A stretch of 64,000 nt of DNA from Nomia melanderi (GCF_051020985.1 NW_027475144.1:620001-684000), one strand, 5' to 3'. Positions 41,628 to 52,700 are shown, numbered from the stretch's first letter. A program made the numbers and translations. Notes: a model not told the origin generated them from the sequence alone.

Positions 41628-43160
41628 TTACAGATCGCGCAGTACACCAAAGTGAATTGCCTGCAGGAAGCCTTGGCGCATGAATCTGTTCAGCCGGATC
41701 GACCTCGGACCACGAGGGACCGAGAAAACCATCGACACATGGGGCCGGACTGTCAGGGTCAAGGAAAAATCCAATATATATCTGGTGATATCTCGGGTGC
41801 TATTAGAGATAGCGAAATAAATCAAAGTGCATTGTCTGCAGGAGGCCCTGGCGCATGAATCTGTGCTGCGGGAACGACCTCGGACCAGGAGTGGCCGAGA
41901 AAACTACCGTCCCATGGGGCCGGACACTCAGGGTCAGGGAAAAATCCAATATATATCTGGTAATATCTCGGGTGCTATTACAGATAGCCCAATAAATCAA
42001 AGTGCATTGTCTGTAGGAGACCCTGTCGCATGAATCTGTGCAGCGGGATCGACCTCGGACCACCAGGGGCGAGAAAACTACCGTCTCATGTGGCCGGACA
42101 CTCATTGTCAGGGGAAAATCCAATATATGTATGGTGATATCTCGGGTGCTATTACAGATAGCGCAATAAATCAAAGTGCATTGTCTGTAGGAGGCACTGG
42201 CGACTGAATCTGTGCAGCAGGAACTACCTCTGACCACCAGGGGCCGAGAAAATTACAGATATTCGGAAACCGTCACCCAAGATCATGTAAAAATCCAGCA
42301 CATATCTTTTGATATCTCGGGTGCTATTACAGATCGCGCAATAAACCAAAGTGAATTGCCTGCAGGAAGCCTTGGCGCATGAATCTGTTCAGCCGGATCG
42401 ACCTCGGACCACGAGGGACCGAGAAAACCATCGACACATGGGGCCGGACTGTCAGGGTCAAGGAAAAATCCAATATATATCTGGTGATATCTCGGGTGCT
42501 ATTAGAGATAGCGAAATAAATCAAAGTGCATTGTCTGCAGGAGGCCCTGGCGCATGAATCTGTGCTGCGGGAACGACCTCGGACCAGGAGTGGCCGAGAA
42601 AACTACCGTCTCATGGGGCCGGACACTCAGGGTCAGGGAAAAATCCAATATATATCTGGTAATATCTCGGGTGCTATTACAGATAGCCCAATAAATCAAA
42701 GTGCATTGTCTGTAGGAGACCCTGTCGCATGAATCTGTGCAGCGGGATCGACCTCGGACAACCAGGGGCGAGAAAACTACCGTCTCATGTGGCCGGACAC
42801 TCATTGTCAGGGGAAAATCCAATATATGTATGGTGATATCTCGGGTGCTATTACAGATAGCGCAATAAATCAAAGTGCATTGTCTGTAGGAGGCACTGGC
42901 GACTGAATCTGTGCAGCAGGAACTACCTCGGACCACCAGGGGCCGAGAAAATTACAGATATTCGGAAACCGTCACCCAAGATCATGTAAAAATCCAGCAC
43001 ATATCTTTTGATATCTCGGGTGCTATTACAGATCGCGCAATAAACCAAAGTGAATTGCCTGCAGGAAGCCTTGGCGCATGAATCTGTTCAGCCGGATCGA
43101 CCTCGGACCACGAGGGACCGAGAAAACCATCGCCACATGGGGCCGGACTGTCAGGGTCAA
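41628..43160. repeat. 4-monomer higher-order repeat of 699 bp, two full units plus a partial
   Basis: Units start near 41,628, 42,327 and 43,026, at 699-bp spacing because one monomer in each carries a 1-bp deletion (GGGGCGAGAAAAC near 42,068 and 42,767). Shared private variants include AATTGCCTGCAGGAAGCC, CTGTTCAGCCGGATCG and TATGTATGGTGATATC. The third unit is only partial. Confidence 0.87.
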
Positions 43161-45624
43161 GGAAAAATGCAATATATATCTGGTAATATCTCGGGTGCTA
43201 TTAGAGATAGCGCAATAAATCAAAGTGCGTTGTCTGTAGGAGGCCCTGGCGCATGGATCTGTGCAGCGGGATCGACCTCGGACCAACAGGGGCCGAGAAA
43301 ACCACCGTCTCATGGGGTCGGACACTCAGGGTCAGGGAAAAATCGAATATATATCTGGTGATATCTCGGGTGCTATTAGGGATAGGGAAATAAATCAACG
43401 TGCATTGTCTGCAGGAGGCCCTGGCGCATGAATCTGTGCAGCGGGAACGACCTCGGACCACCAGGGGCCGAGAAAACCACCGTCTCATGGGGTCGGAGAC
43501 TCAGGGTCAGGGAAAAATCCAATATATATCTGGTGATATCTCGGGTGCTATTAGAGATAGCGGAATAAATCAAAGTGAATTATCTGCATGGGGCCCTAGC
43601 GCATGAATCTCTGCAGCGGGGTCTACCTCGGACCACGAGGGACCGAGAAGACCATCGACACATGGGGCCGGACTGTCAGGGTCAAGGAAAAATCCAATAT
43701 ATATCTGGTGATATCTCGGATGCTATTAAAGATAGCGCAATAAATCAAAGTGCATTGTCTGCAGGAGGCCCTGGCGCATGAATCTGTGCAGCGGGATCGA
43801 CCTCGGACCACCAGGGGCCGAGAATATCACCGTCTCATGGGGCCGGACTGTTAGGGTCAGGGGAAAATCCAATATATATCTGGTGATATCTCGGGTGCTA
43901 TTAGAGATAGCGCAATAAACCAATGTGCATTGTCTGTAGGAGGCCCTGGCGCATGAATCTGTGCAGCGGGAACGACCTCGGACCACCAGGGGCCGAGAAA
44001 ACTACCGTCTCATGGGGCCGGCCACTCAGGGTCAGGGGAAAATCCAATATATATCTGGTGATATCTCGGGTGCTATTACTGATAGCGCAATAAATCAAAG
44101 TGCATTGTCTGTAGGAGGCCCTGGAGCGTGAATCTGTACAGCGGGATCAACCTAGGACCACCAGGGGACGAGAAAACCACCGTCTCATGGGGGCGGACAC
44201 TCAGGGTCGGGGAAAAATCCAATATATATCTGGTGATATCTCGGGTGCTATTAGAGATTGCGCAATAAATCAAAGTGCATTGTCTGTAGGAGGCACTGGC
44301 GAATGAATCTGTGCAGCGGGAGCGACCTCGGACCACCAGGGGCCGAGAAAACGACCGTCTCATGGGGTCGGACACTCAGGGTCAGGGAACAATCCAATAT
44401 ATATCTGGTGATATTTCGGGTGCTATTACAGATAGCGCAATAAATCAAAGTGCATTGTCTGTAGGAGGCCCTAGCGCATGAATCTGTGCAGCGGGAACGA
44501 CCTCGGACCAGCAGGGGCCGAGAAAACCACCGTCTCATGGGGCCGGACACTCAGGGTCATGGAAAAATCCAATATATATCTGGTGATATCTCGGGTGCTA
44601 TTAGAGATAGCGGAATAAATCAAAGTGAATTATCTGCAGGAGGTCCTGGCGAATGAATTTGTGCAGCAGGAACGACCTCGGACCACCAGGCGCCGAGAAA
44701 ATTACAGATATTCGGAATCCGTCGCCCAAGGTCATGTAAAAATCCAGCATACATCTGGTGATATCTCGGGTGCTATTAGAGATAGCGCAATAAACCAAAG
44801 TGCATTGTCTGTAGGAGGCCCTGGCGCATGAATCTGTGCAGCGGGAACGACCTCGGACCACCAGGGGCCGAGAAAACTACCGTCTCATGGGGCCGGCCAC
44901 TCAGGGTCAGGGGAAAATCCAATATATATCTGGTGATATCTCGGGTGCTGTTACAGATAGCGCAATAAATCAAAGTGCATTGTCTGTAGGAGGCCCTGGA
45001 GCGTGAATCTGTGCAGCGGGATCGACATAGGACCACCAGGGGCCGAGAAAACCACCGTCTCATGGGGTCGGACACTCAGGGTCGGGGAAAAATCCCATAT
45101 ACATCTGGTGATATCTCGGGTGCTGTTAGGGATAGCGAAATAAATCAAAGTTCATTGTCTGCAGGAGGCCCTGGCGCATGAATCTGTGCAGCGGGATCGA
45201 CCTCGGAACACCAGGGGCCGAGAAAATCACCGTCTCATGGGGCCGGACACTCAGGGTCAGGGAAAAATCCAATATATATATGGTGATATCTTGGGTGCTA
45301 TTACAGATAGCGCAATAAATCAATGTGCACTGTCTGTAGGAGGCCCTGGCGCATGAATCTGTGCAGCGGGATCGACCTCGGAACACCAGGGGCCGAGAAA
45401 ATCACCGTCTCATGGGGCCGGAAACTCGGGGTCAGGGGAAAATCCAATATATATCTGGTGATATCTCGGGTGCTATTAGAGATAGCGCAATAAATCAAAG
45501 TACATTGTCTGTAGGAGGCCCTGGCGCATGAATCTGTGCAGCGGGATCGACCTCGGACCAGCAGGGGCCGAGAAAATCTCCGTCTCATGCGGCCGGACTG
45601 TCAGGGTCAGGGAAAAATCCAATA

Positions 45625-45626
45625 TA
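45625..45626. repeat. Target-site duplication (TA), left copy
   Basis: The TA lies between satellite CCAATA and the transposon end CAGTCTG. It matches the TA on the right side and belongs to the TATATA tract of the satellite consensus. Confidence 0.93.
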
Positions 45627-45661
45627 CAGTCTGTTTGACAAGAGCGTGTACGGCAAAACTC
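45627..45661 (+). repeat. Left terminal inverted repeat of the transposon
   Basis: 35 bp starting CAGTCTGTTTGACAAG and ending GGCAAAACTC. It matches the reverse complement of the right end at 33 of 35 positions; the mismatches are at positions 3 (G versus C) and 24 (A versus C). In Tc1 elements the transposase binds just inside such ends. The two mismatches suggest moderate age. Confidence 0.95.
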
Positions 45662-45787
45662 TTACGTGCGATGTCTTAGGTAAGAAATTCCACTTCAAGC
45701 AGGTAACTTGAATGTTTCCCTAAGATGCTTTGTACAAAAAACCTTCAGTTGTTGATCGAGCTTATTCGTAAAACGACGCATTTCATT
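45662..45787 (+). other. Transposon 5-prime non-coding leader
   Basis: This stretch lies between the left inverted repeat and the preferred transposase start. I see no convincing promoter motif. An alternative in-frame ATG at 45,725 would add 21 residues to the transposase. Both ATGs have A at position -3, so the sequence does not decide firmly between them. Confidence 0.6.
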
Positions 45788-46786
45788 ATGAGTGCCGCGT
45801 ACGCATCACGTTACGAAGCAGTGTTTCTGTGTTCCCATCCTAAAGGACCAAAAATGTCATACACAGCGGCTGCTAAATACATGAAGAAATCGAAGACATT
45901 TGTTAGTAAGTGGGTGAAACGATATTTGGAGGTCAAAAATGTCGATGACCTACCAAATCGTGGCACTAAGTCAAAGACGACGAAGAAAGAGGATAAATTG
46001 ATTTTACGCGAATTCGAGAAGAATCCCCGTCTATCGTTGCGTAGTGGACAGGCAGTTTTATGTAGAAAGGGTTTGAAATTGTTATGTGATACGATAAGAA
46101 GACGATTATTGGCAAATAATGTGAAATTGAGAAGCACAATAAAGAAAGTGCTACTATCCGAGAAACATGTCACAAAAAGACTCGCTTGGGCGAATGAAAA
46201 TTTGAACCGTGATTTGGACAATGTAATTTTTTCGGACGAAACTTCTTTTTGGGCACATACTTTTATAACCCATACCTGGTGTAACCACGCCAATAAACTC
46301 CTTCAGCGAACCGTTAAACACCCGGTAAGGGTGCAGGTTTGGGGTTGCTTCTCGAAGCAGAGATTCGGTACTTTGCACGTATTCACTGACAATTTAAACG
46401 CTGCCAAAATGGTCAAAATCTATCAGAGAGCCTTATTACCATCTGCCCAGAGGTGGTTTATAAGAAATAATAAACATTGGCTACTGGAAGAGGATAATGA
46501 CCCAAAACATCGAAGTCGACACTGTACAGCCTGGAAAGAGGAAAATCACATCGATGTACTAGATTAGCCTTCACAGTCGACGGATGCAAATCCAATAGAA
46601 AATGTTTGGGCAATCATGAAGATCAAGCTCAGAGGAAAGAAGCACAACACGATCAAGAAGCTGATTCGTCAAATTCGATTGGTATGGAGGTCCTTATCTC
46701 GTGATTATGCGATTACATTAGTAGAAAGTATGCCTCGAAGATGTAAATTAATTATTGATAATGGCGGTGACTGGGCACCATATTAA
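45788..46786 (+). pseudogene. Tc1-family transposase (D34E), interrupted by one in-frame TAG
   Basis: The product would be a DDE transposase that cuts and pastes the element by binding its terminal repeats. From the ATG at 45,788 the frame runs 259 codons to TAG at 46,565-46,567, then 72 more open codons to TAA at 46,784-46,786. The total of 332 codons is close to the usual 330-350 for Tc1 transposases. An N-terminal helix-turn-helix region lies at about residues 23-46, an NRGTKSKTT linker at 57-65 and a second helical DNA-binding segment at 80-113. The catalytic triad is Asp150 (FSDETSFW), Asp236 (EEDNDPKH) and Glu271 (NPIENVW), with 34 residues between the last two. The TAG replaces the Trp usual before PSQS, so the truncated product lacks the catalytic Glu. 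No frameshift is seen, so decay is recent or limited. An upstream ATG at 45,725 is an alternative start. Family assignment is firm; activity is unlikely. Confidence 0.94.
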
Positions 46787-46859
46787 TAATAACGCATCTT
46801 AGTATACACAATAAAGAATTTGTGTATTTTTTTCGAACCCGATATCCGAAATAGTTTTC
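46787..46859 (+). other. Transposon 3-prime non-coding region
   Basis: An AT-rich stretch of 73 bp between the final TAA and the right inverted repeat, holding a polyadenylation hexamer and a run of T residues. No other feature is seen. Confidence 0.7.
46810..46815 (+). promoter_or_regulatory. Putative polyadenylation signal of the transposase
   Basis: AATAAA lies 24 bp after the terminal TAA and is followed by a GT/T-rich stretch (TTTGTGTATTTTTTT), the usual arrangement of a eukaryotic poly(A) site. The call is positional only. Confidence 0.6.
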
Positions 46860-46894
46860 GAGTTTTGCCGGACACGCTCTTGTCAAACAGAGTG
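46860..46894 (-). repeat. Right terminal inverted repeat of the transposon
   Basis: 35 bp. Read on the minus strand it begins CACTCTGTTTGACAAG and ends GGCAAAACTC, pairing with the left repeat with two mismatches. Similarity stops abruptly after the 35th base on both sides, which defines the repeat length. Confidence 0.95.
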
Positions 46895-46896
46895 TA
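46895..46896. repeat. Target-site duplication (TA), right copy
   Basis: The TA follows the transposon end CAGAGTG and precedes satellite TATCTGGTGATATC. Collapsing the two TA copies recreates the uninterrupted satellite. Confidence 0.93.
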
Positions 46897-47095
46897 TATC
46901 TGGTGATATCTCGGGTGCTATTAGAGATAGCGAAATAAATCAAACTGCATTGTCTGCAGGAGGCCCTGGCGCATAAATCTGTGCCGCGGGATCGACCTCG
47001 GACCACCAGGGGCCGAGAAAACCACCGACACATGAGGCCGGACACTCAGGGTCGAGGAAAAATTCAATATATATCTGGTGATATCTCGGGTGCTC

Positions 47096-47970
47096 TTACA
47101 GATAGCGCACTAAACCAAAGTGAATTATCTGCAGGGGGCCCTGGCGCATGAATCTGTGCAGCGGGATCGACCTCGGACCACCAGAGGCCGAGAAAATCAC
47201 CGCCTCATGGGGCCGGACACTCAGGGTCAGGGGAAAATCCAATATATATCTGGTGATATCTCGGGTGCTATTACAGATAGCGCAATAAATCAAAGTGAAT
47301 TATCTGCAGGATGTCCTGGCGCATGAATCTGTGCAGCGGGGACGACCTCGGACCACAAGGGGCCGAGAAAACCACCGTCTCATGGGGCCGGACTGTCAGG
47401 GTCAGGGGAAAATCCAATATGTATATGGTGATATCTCGGGTGCTATTAGAGATGGCGCAACAAACCAAAGTGAATTATCTGCAGGATGTCCTGGCGCATG
47501 AATCTGTGCAGCGGGATCGACCTCGGACCACCAGAGGCCGAGAAAATCACCGCCTCATGGGGCCGGACACTCAGGGTCAGGGGAAAATCCAATATATATC
47601 TGGTGATATCTCGGGTGCTATTACAGATAGCGCAATAAATCAAAGTGAATTATCTGCAGGATGTCCTGGCGCATGAATCTGTGCAGCGGGGACGACCTCG
47701 GACCACAAGGGGCCGAGAAAACCACCGTCTCATGGGGCCGGACTGTCAGGGTCAGGGGAAAATCCAATATGTATATGGTGATATCTCGGGTGCTATTAGA
47801 GATGGCGCAACAAACCAAAGTGAATTATCTGCAGGATGTCCTGGCGCATGAATCTGTGCAGCGGGATCGACCTCGGACCACCAGAGGCCGAGAAAATCAC
47901 CGCCTCATGGGGCCGGACACTCAGGGTCAGGGGAAAATCCAATATATATCTGGTGATATCTCGGGTGCTA
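47096..47970. repeat. 2-monomer higher-order repeat (350 bp), about 2.5 units
   Basis: Two monomer types alternate. One has CCAGAGGCCGAG and CACCGCCTCATGG (near 47,180, 47,530 and 47,880). The other has GGGGACGACC, CCACAAGGGG and ATGTATATGGTG (near 47,340 and 47,690). Copies at 350-bp offset look identical. Confidence 0.88.
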
Positions 47971-48495
47971 TTACAGATAGTGCAATAAATCAAAGTGCAT
48001 TGTCTGTAGGAGGCCCTGCGCATGAATCTGTGCAGCGGGAGCGACCTCGGACCAACCAGGGGCCGAGAAAATTACGGATATTCGGAATCCGTCACCCAAG
48101 GTCATGTAAAAATCCAGCATATATATGGTGATATCTCGGGTCCTATTACAGATAGCGCAATAAACCAAAGTGAATTGTCTGCAGGAAGCCTTGGCGCATG
48201 AATCTGTGCAGCGGAATCGACCTCGGACCACCAGGTGCCGAGAAAACCACCGCCGCATGGGGTCGGACTGTCAGGGTCAGGGAAAAATCCAATATATATC
48301 TGGTGATATCTCGGGTGCTATTAGAGATGGCGACATAAATCAAAGTGCATTGTCTGCAGGAGGCCCTGGCGCACAAATCTGTGCCGCGGGGACGACCTCG
48401 GACCACCAGGGGCCGAGAAAACCACCGACACATGGGGCCGGACTGTCAGGGTCTGGGAAAAATCCAATATATATCTGGTGATATCTCGGGTGCTA

Positions 48496-49720
48496 TTACA
48501 GATAGCGCAATAAATCAAAGTGTATTGTCTGTAGGAGGCCCTGGCGCATGAATCTATGCAGCGGTAACGACCTCGGACCACCAGGGGCCGAGAATACCAC
48601 CGACACATGGGGCCGGACACTCAGGGTCGAGGAAAAATTCAATATATATCTGAGGATATCTCGGGTGCTCTTACAGATAGCCCACTAAACCAAAGTGAAT
48701 TATCTGCAGGGGGCCCTGGCGCCTGAATCTGTGCAACGGGAACGACCTCGGACCACCAGGGGCCGAGAAAACCACAGTCTCATGGGGCCGGACACTCAGG
48801 GTCAGGGGAAAATCCAATATATATCTGGTGATATCTCGGGTGCTATTAGAGATAGCGCAATAAACCAAAGTGAATTATCTGCAGGAGGCCCTGGCGCATG
48901 AATCTGTGCAGCGGGAACGACCTCGGACCACCAGGGTCCGAGAAAACGACCGTCGCATGGGGCCGGACACTCAGGGACAGTGAAAAATCCAATATATATC
49001 TGCTGATATCTCGGGTGCTATTACAGATAGCGCAATAAATCAAAGTGCATTGTCTGTAGGAGGCCCTGGCGCATGATTCTGTGCGGCGGGAACGACCTCG
49101 GACCACCAGGGTCCGAGGAAACGACCGTCTCATGGGGCCGGACACTCAGGGTCAGTGAAAAATCCAATATATATCTGGTGATATCTCGGGTGCTATTACA
49201 GATAGCGCAATAAATCAAAGTGTATTGTCTGTAGGAGGCCCTGGCGCATGAATCTATGCAGCGGGAACGACCTCGGACCACCAGGGGCCGAGAATACCAC
49301 CGACACATGGGGCCGGACACTCAGGGTCGAGGAAAAATTCAATATATATCTGAGGATATCTCGGGTGCTCTTACAGATAGCCCACTAAACCAAAGTGAAT
49401 TATCTGCAGGAGGCCCTGGCGCATGAATCTGTGCAGCGGGAACGACCTCGGACCACCAGGGTCCGAGAAAACGACCGTCGCATGGGGCCGGACACTCAGG
49501 GACAGTGAAAAATCCAATATATATCTGCTGATATCTCGGGTGCTATTACAGATAGCGCAATAAATCAAAGTGCATTGTCTGTAGGAGGCCCTGGCGCATG
49601 ATTCTGTGCGGCGGGAACGACCTCGGACCACCAGGGTCCGAGGAAACGACCGTCTCATGGGGCCGGACACTCAGGGTCAGTGAAAAATCCAATATATATC
49701 TGCTGATATCTCGGGTGCTA
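48496..49720. repeat. Local 4-monomer duplication with internal monomer loss
   Basis: Rare variants recur at a 700-bp offset (GAATCTATGCAGCGG near 48,550 and 49,250; ATCTGAGGATATCTC near 48,648 and 49,348; AGATAGCCCACTAAACC near 48,674 and 49,374). The following monomers then match at a 525-bp offset (GTCGCATGG near 48,952 and 49,477). The monomer starting at 49,371 is a chimera of those at 48,671 and 48,846. Confidence 0.8.
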
Positions 49721-52700
49721 TTACAGATAGCGCAATAAATCAAAGTGCATTGTCTGTAGGAGGCCCTGGCGCATGAATCTGTGCAGCGGGAACGACCTCG
49801 GACCACCAGGGGCCGAAAAAACCACAGTCTCATGGGGCCGGACACTCAGGGTCAGGGTAAAATGCAATATATATCTGGTGATATCTCGGGTGCTATTACA
49901 GATAGCGCAATAAATCAAAGTGCATTGTCTGTAGGAGGCCCTGGCGCATGAATCTGTGCAGCGGGAACGACCTCGGACCACCAGGGGCCGAAAAAATCAC
50001 AGTCTCATGGGGCCGGTCACTCAGGGTCGGGGGAAAATCCAATATATATCTGGTGATATCTCGGGTGCTATTACAGATAGCGCAATAAATCAAAGTGCAT
50101 TGTCTGTAGGAGGCCCTGGCGCATGAATCTGTGCAGCGGGATCGACCTCGGACCACCAGGGGCCGAAAAAACCACAGTCTCATGGGGCCGGTTACTCAGG
50201 GTCAGGGGAAAATCCAATATATATCTGGTGATATCTCGGGTGCTATTACAGATAGCGCAATAAATCAAAGTGCATTGTCTGTAGGAGGCCCTGGCGCATG
50301 AATCTGTGCAACGGGAACGACCTCGGACCACCAGGGGCCGAGAAAACCACAGTCTCATGGGGCCGGACACTCAGGGTCAGGGGAAAATCCAATATATATC
50401 TGGTGATATCTCGGGTGCTATTACAGATAGCGCAATAAACCAAAGTGCATTGTCTGTAGGAGGCCCTGGCGCATGAATCTGTGCAGCGGGAACGACCTCG
50501 GAACACCAGGGACCGAGAAAACCACCGTCTCATGGGGCCGGATACTCAGGGTCAGTAAAAAATCCAATATATATGTGGTGATATCTCGGGTGCTCTTACA
50601 GATAGCGCAATAAATCAAAGTGAATTATCTGCAGTAGGCCCTGGCGCATGAATCTGTGCAGCGGGAATGACCTCGGACCACCAGGGGCCGAGAAAACGAC
50701 CGCCTCATGGGGCCGGACACTCAGGGTCAGTGAAAAATCCAATATATATGTGGTGATATCTCGGGTGCTATTAGAGATAGCGCAATAAATCAAAGTGCAT
50801 TACCTGTAGGAGGCCCTGGCGCATCAATCTCTGCAGCGGAAACGTCCTCCGACCTCCAGGGGCCGAGACAACGACCGTCTCATGGGGCCGGACACTCAGG
50901 GTCAGGGTGAATTCCAATATATATCTGGTGATATCTCGGGTGCTATTACAGATAGCGCAATAAATCAAAGTGCATTACCTGTAGGAGGCCCTGGCGCATG
51001 AATCTGTGCAGAGGGAACGACCTCGGACGACCAGGGACCGAGAAAACCACAGTCTCATGGGGCCGGACTCTCAGGGTCAGGGGATAATCGAATATATATC
51101 TGGTGATATCTCGGGTGCTGTTAGAGATAGCGCAATAAACCAAAGTGAATTATCTGCAGGAGGCCCTGGCGCATGAATCTGTGCAACGGGAACGACCTCG
51201 GACCACCAGGGGCCGAGAATACCACAGTCTCATGGGGCCGGACACTCAGGGTCAGGGGAAAATCCAATATATATCTGGTGATATCTCGGGTGCTATTAGA
51301 GATAGCGCAATAAACCAAAGTGAATTATCTGCAGGAGGCCCTGGCGCATGAATCTGTGCACGCGGGAACGACCTCGGACCACCAGGGTCCGAGAAAACGA
51401 CCGTCGCATGGGGCCGGACACTCAAGGACAGTGAAAAATCCAATATATATCTGCTGATATCTCGGGTGCTATTACAGATAGCGCAATAAATCAAAGTGCA
51501 TTGTCTGTAGGAGGCCCTGGCGCATGAATCTGTGCAGAGGGAACGACCTCGGACGACCAGGGGCCGAGAAAACCACAGTCTCATGGGGCCGGACTCTCAG
51601 GGTCAGGGGAAAATCGAATATATATCTGGTGATATCTCGGGTGCTATTAGAGATAGCGCAATAAACCAAAGTGAATTATCTGCAGGAGGCCCTGGCGCAT
51701 GAATCTGTGCAACGGGAACGACCTCGGACCACCAGGGGCCGAGAAAACGACCGTCGCATGGGGCCGGACACTCAGGGACAGTGAAAAATCCAATATATAT
51801 CTGCTGATATCTCGGGTGCTATTACAGATAGCGCAATAAATCAAAGTGCATTGTCTGTAGGAGGCCCTGGCGCATGAATCTGTGCAGCGGGAACGACCTC
51901 GGACCACCAGGGGCCGAAAAAACCACAGTCTCATGGGGCCGGACACTCAGGGTCAGGGGAAAATCCATTATATATCTGGTGATATCTCGGGTGCTATTAC
52001 AGATAGCGCAATAAATCAAAGTGCATTGTCTGTAGGAGGCCCTGGCGCATGAATCTGTGCAACGGGAACGACCTCGGACCACCAGGGGCCGAGAAAACCA
52101 CAGTCTCATGGGGCCGGACACACAGGGTCAGGGGAAAATCCAATATAGATCTGGTGATATCTCGGGTGCTATTACAGATAGCGCAATAAATCAAAGTGCA
52201 TTACCTGTAGGAGGCCCTGGCGCATGAATCTGTGCAGCGGGAACGTCCTCGGACCTCCAGGGGCCGAGACAACGACCGTCTCATGGGGCCGGACACTCAG
52301 GGTCAGGGTAAAATCCAATATATATCTGGTGATATCTCGGGTGCTATTACAGATAGCGCAATAAATCAAAGTGCATTGTCTGTAGGAGGCCCTGGCGCAT
52401 GAATCTGTGCAGAGGGAACGACCGCGGACGACCAGGGGCCGAGAAAACCACAGTCTCATGGGGCCGGACACTCAGGGTCAGGGGAAAATCGAATATATAT
52501 CTGGTGATATCTCGGGTGCTATTAGAGATAGCGCAATAAACCAAAGTGAATTATCTGCAGGAGGCCCTGGCGCATGAATCTGTGCAACGGAAACGACCTC
52601 GGACCACCAGGGGCCGAGAAAACCACAGTCTCATGGGGCCGGACACTCAGGGTCAGGGGAAAATCCAATATATATCTGGTGATATCTCGGGTGCTATTAC

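Larger units (their letters stand above)
1..45626. repeat. 175-bp satellite DNA array, left part (about 261 monomers)
   Basis: Head-to-tail tandem repeat, all monomers in one orientation. Landmarks recur every 175 bp (for example at 163, 338, 513, 688), with occasional 1-bp phase slips. Each monomer has an AT-rich half (CCAATATATATCTGGTGATATC, then TATCTC, GAGATA and AATAAA elements) and a GC-rich half (AGGCCCTGGCGCATG, GCAGCGGGAACGACC, TCTCATGGGGCCGG). Single-base losses relative to strict 175-bp phase lie near 2,105, 10,928, 15,650, 16,568, 28,247, 29,580, 35,268, 35,703, 37,275, 41,183, 42,068 and 42,767. No host gene interrupts it. The period is close to a nucleosomal repeat, as in many centromeric satellites, but that role is inference. 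I do not recognise the family. The array continues beyond the left edge. Confidence 0.98.
45627..46894 (+). mobile_element. Tc1/mariner-type DNA transposon inserted in the satellite
   Basis: This is a 1,268-bp element bounded by 35-bp terminal inverted repeats and a duplicated TA dinucleotide, the hallmark of Tc1/mariner insertion. It contains one transposase frame on the plus strand, broken by a stop codon, plus short non-coding flanks. Its base composition is visibly more AT-rich than the satellite. Excising the element and one TA copy leaves CCAATATATATCTGG, which is the satellite consensus, so the exact insertion point and empty site are known. I see only one copy in the window. It is probably immobile on its own because the transposase is interrupted, though its ends look intact enough to be mobilised in trans. 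Confidence 0.96.
32100..48120. repeat. B monomer subtype, older form, dispersed
   Basis: Related to B-prime but reading TTACAGATATTCGGAAT and AAAATCCAGCA, so it shares three more positions with the ordinary monomer. Copies lie near 32,105, 34,730, 35,605, 38,050, 41,550, 42,250, 42,950, 44,700 and 48,070 (the last reads TTACGGATATTCGG), mostly as single monomers rather than pairs or triplets. Most are preceded in the same monomer by a GAATG or GACTG (instead of GCATG) and GCAGCAGGAAC variant, as are the first B-prime copies of each cluster. This suggests a distinct monomer lineage rather than random mutation. Confidence 0.85.
41012..48460. repeat. D monomer subtype (CGACACATGG / GGACTGTCAGG)
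   Basis: Monomers with CCACGAGGGACCGAG, AAAACCATCGACACATGG and GGACTGTCAGGGTCAAGG occur near 41,012, 41,190, 41,710, 42,410, 43,108 (CGCCACATGG) and 43,635. Partial forms sharing GGACTGTCAGG lie near 45,595, 47,390, 47,740, 48,265 and 48,440. The type surrounds the transposon and is otherwise absent. It resembles a precursor of the C marker (GGACTGTAAGG), one change apart at that site. Confidence 0.82.

Noticed and set aside
45811..46293. 160-codon minus-strand open frame inside the transposon
   Set aside because: It is antisense to the clearly recognisable transposase coding frame and has no recognisable domain.
46565..46567. Programmed stop-codon readthrough of the transposase
   Set aside because: The TAG is followed by CCT TCA, not a known readthrough context, and Tc1 elements do not use readthrough; a loss-of-function mutation is simpler.
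48640..48700. Hammerhead ribozyme core (CTGAGGA near 48,649 and 49,349)
   Set aside because: CTGAGGA fits CUGANGA, but no GAAA core or closing stems follow, and the normal monomer reads CTGGTGA.
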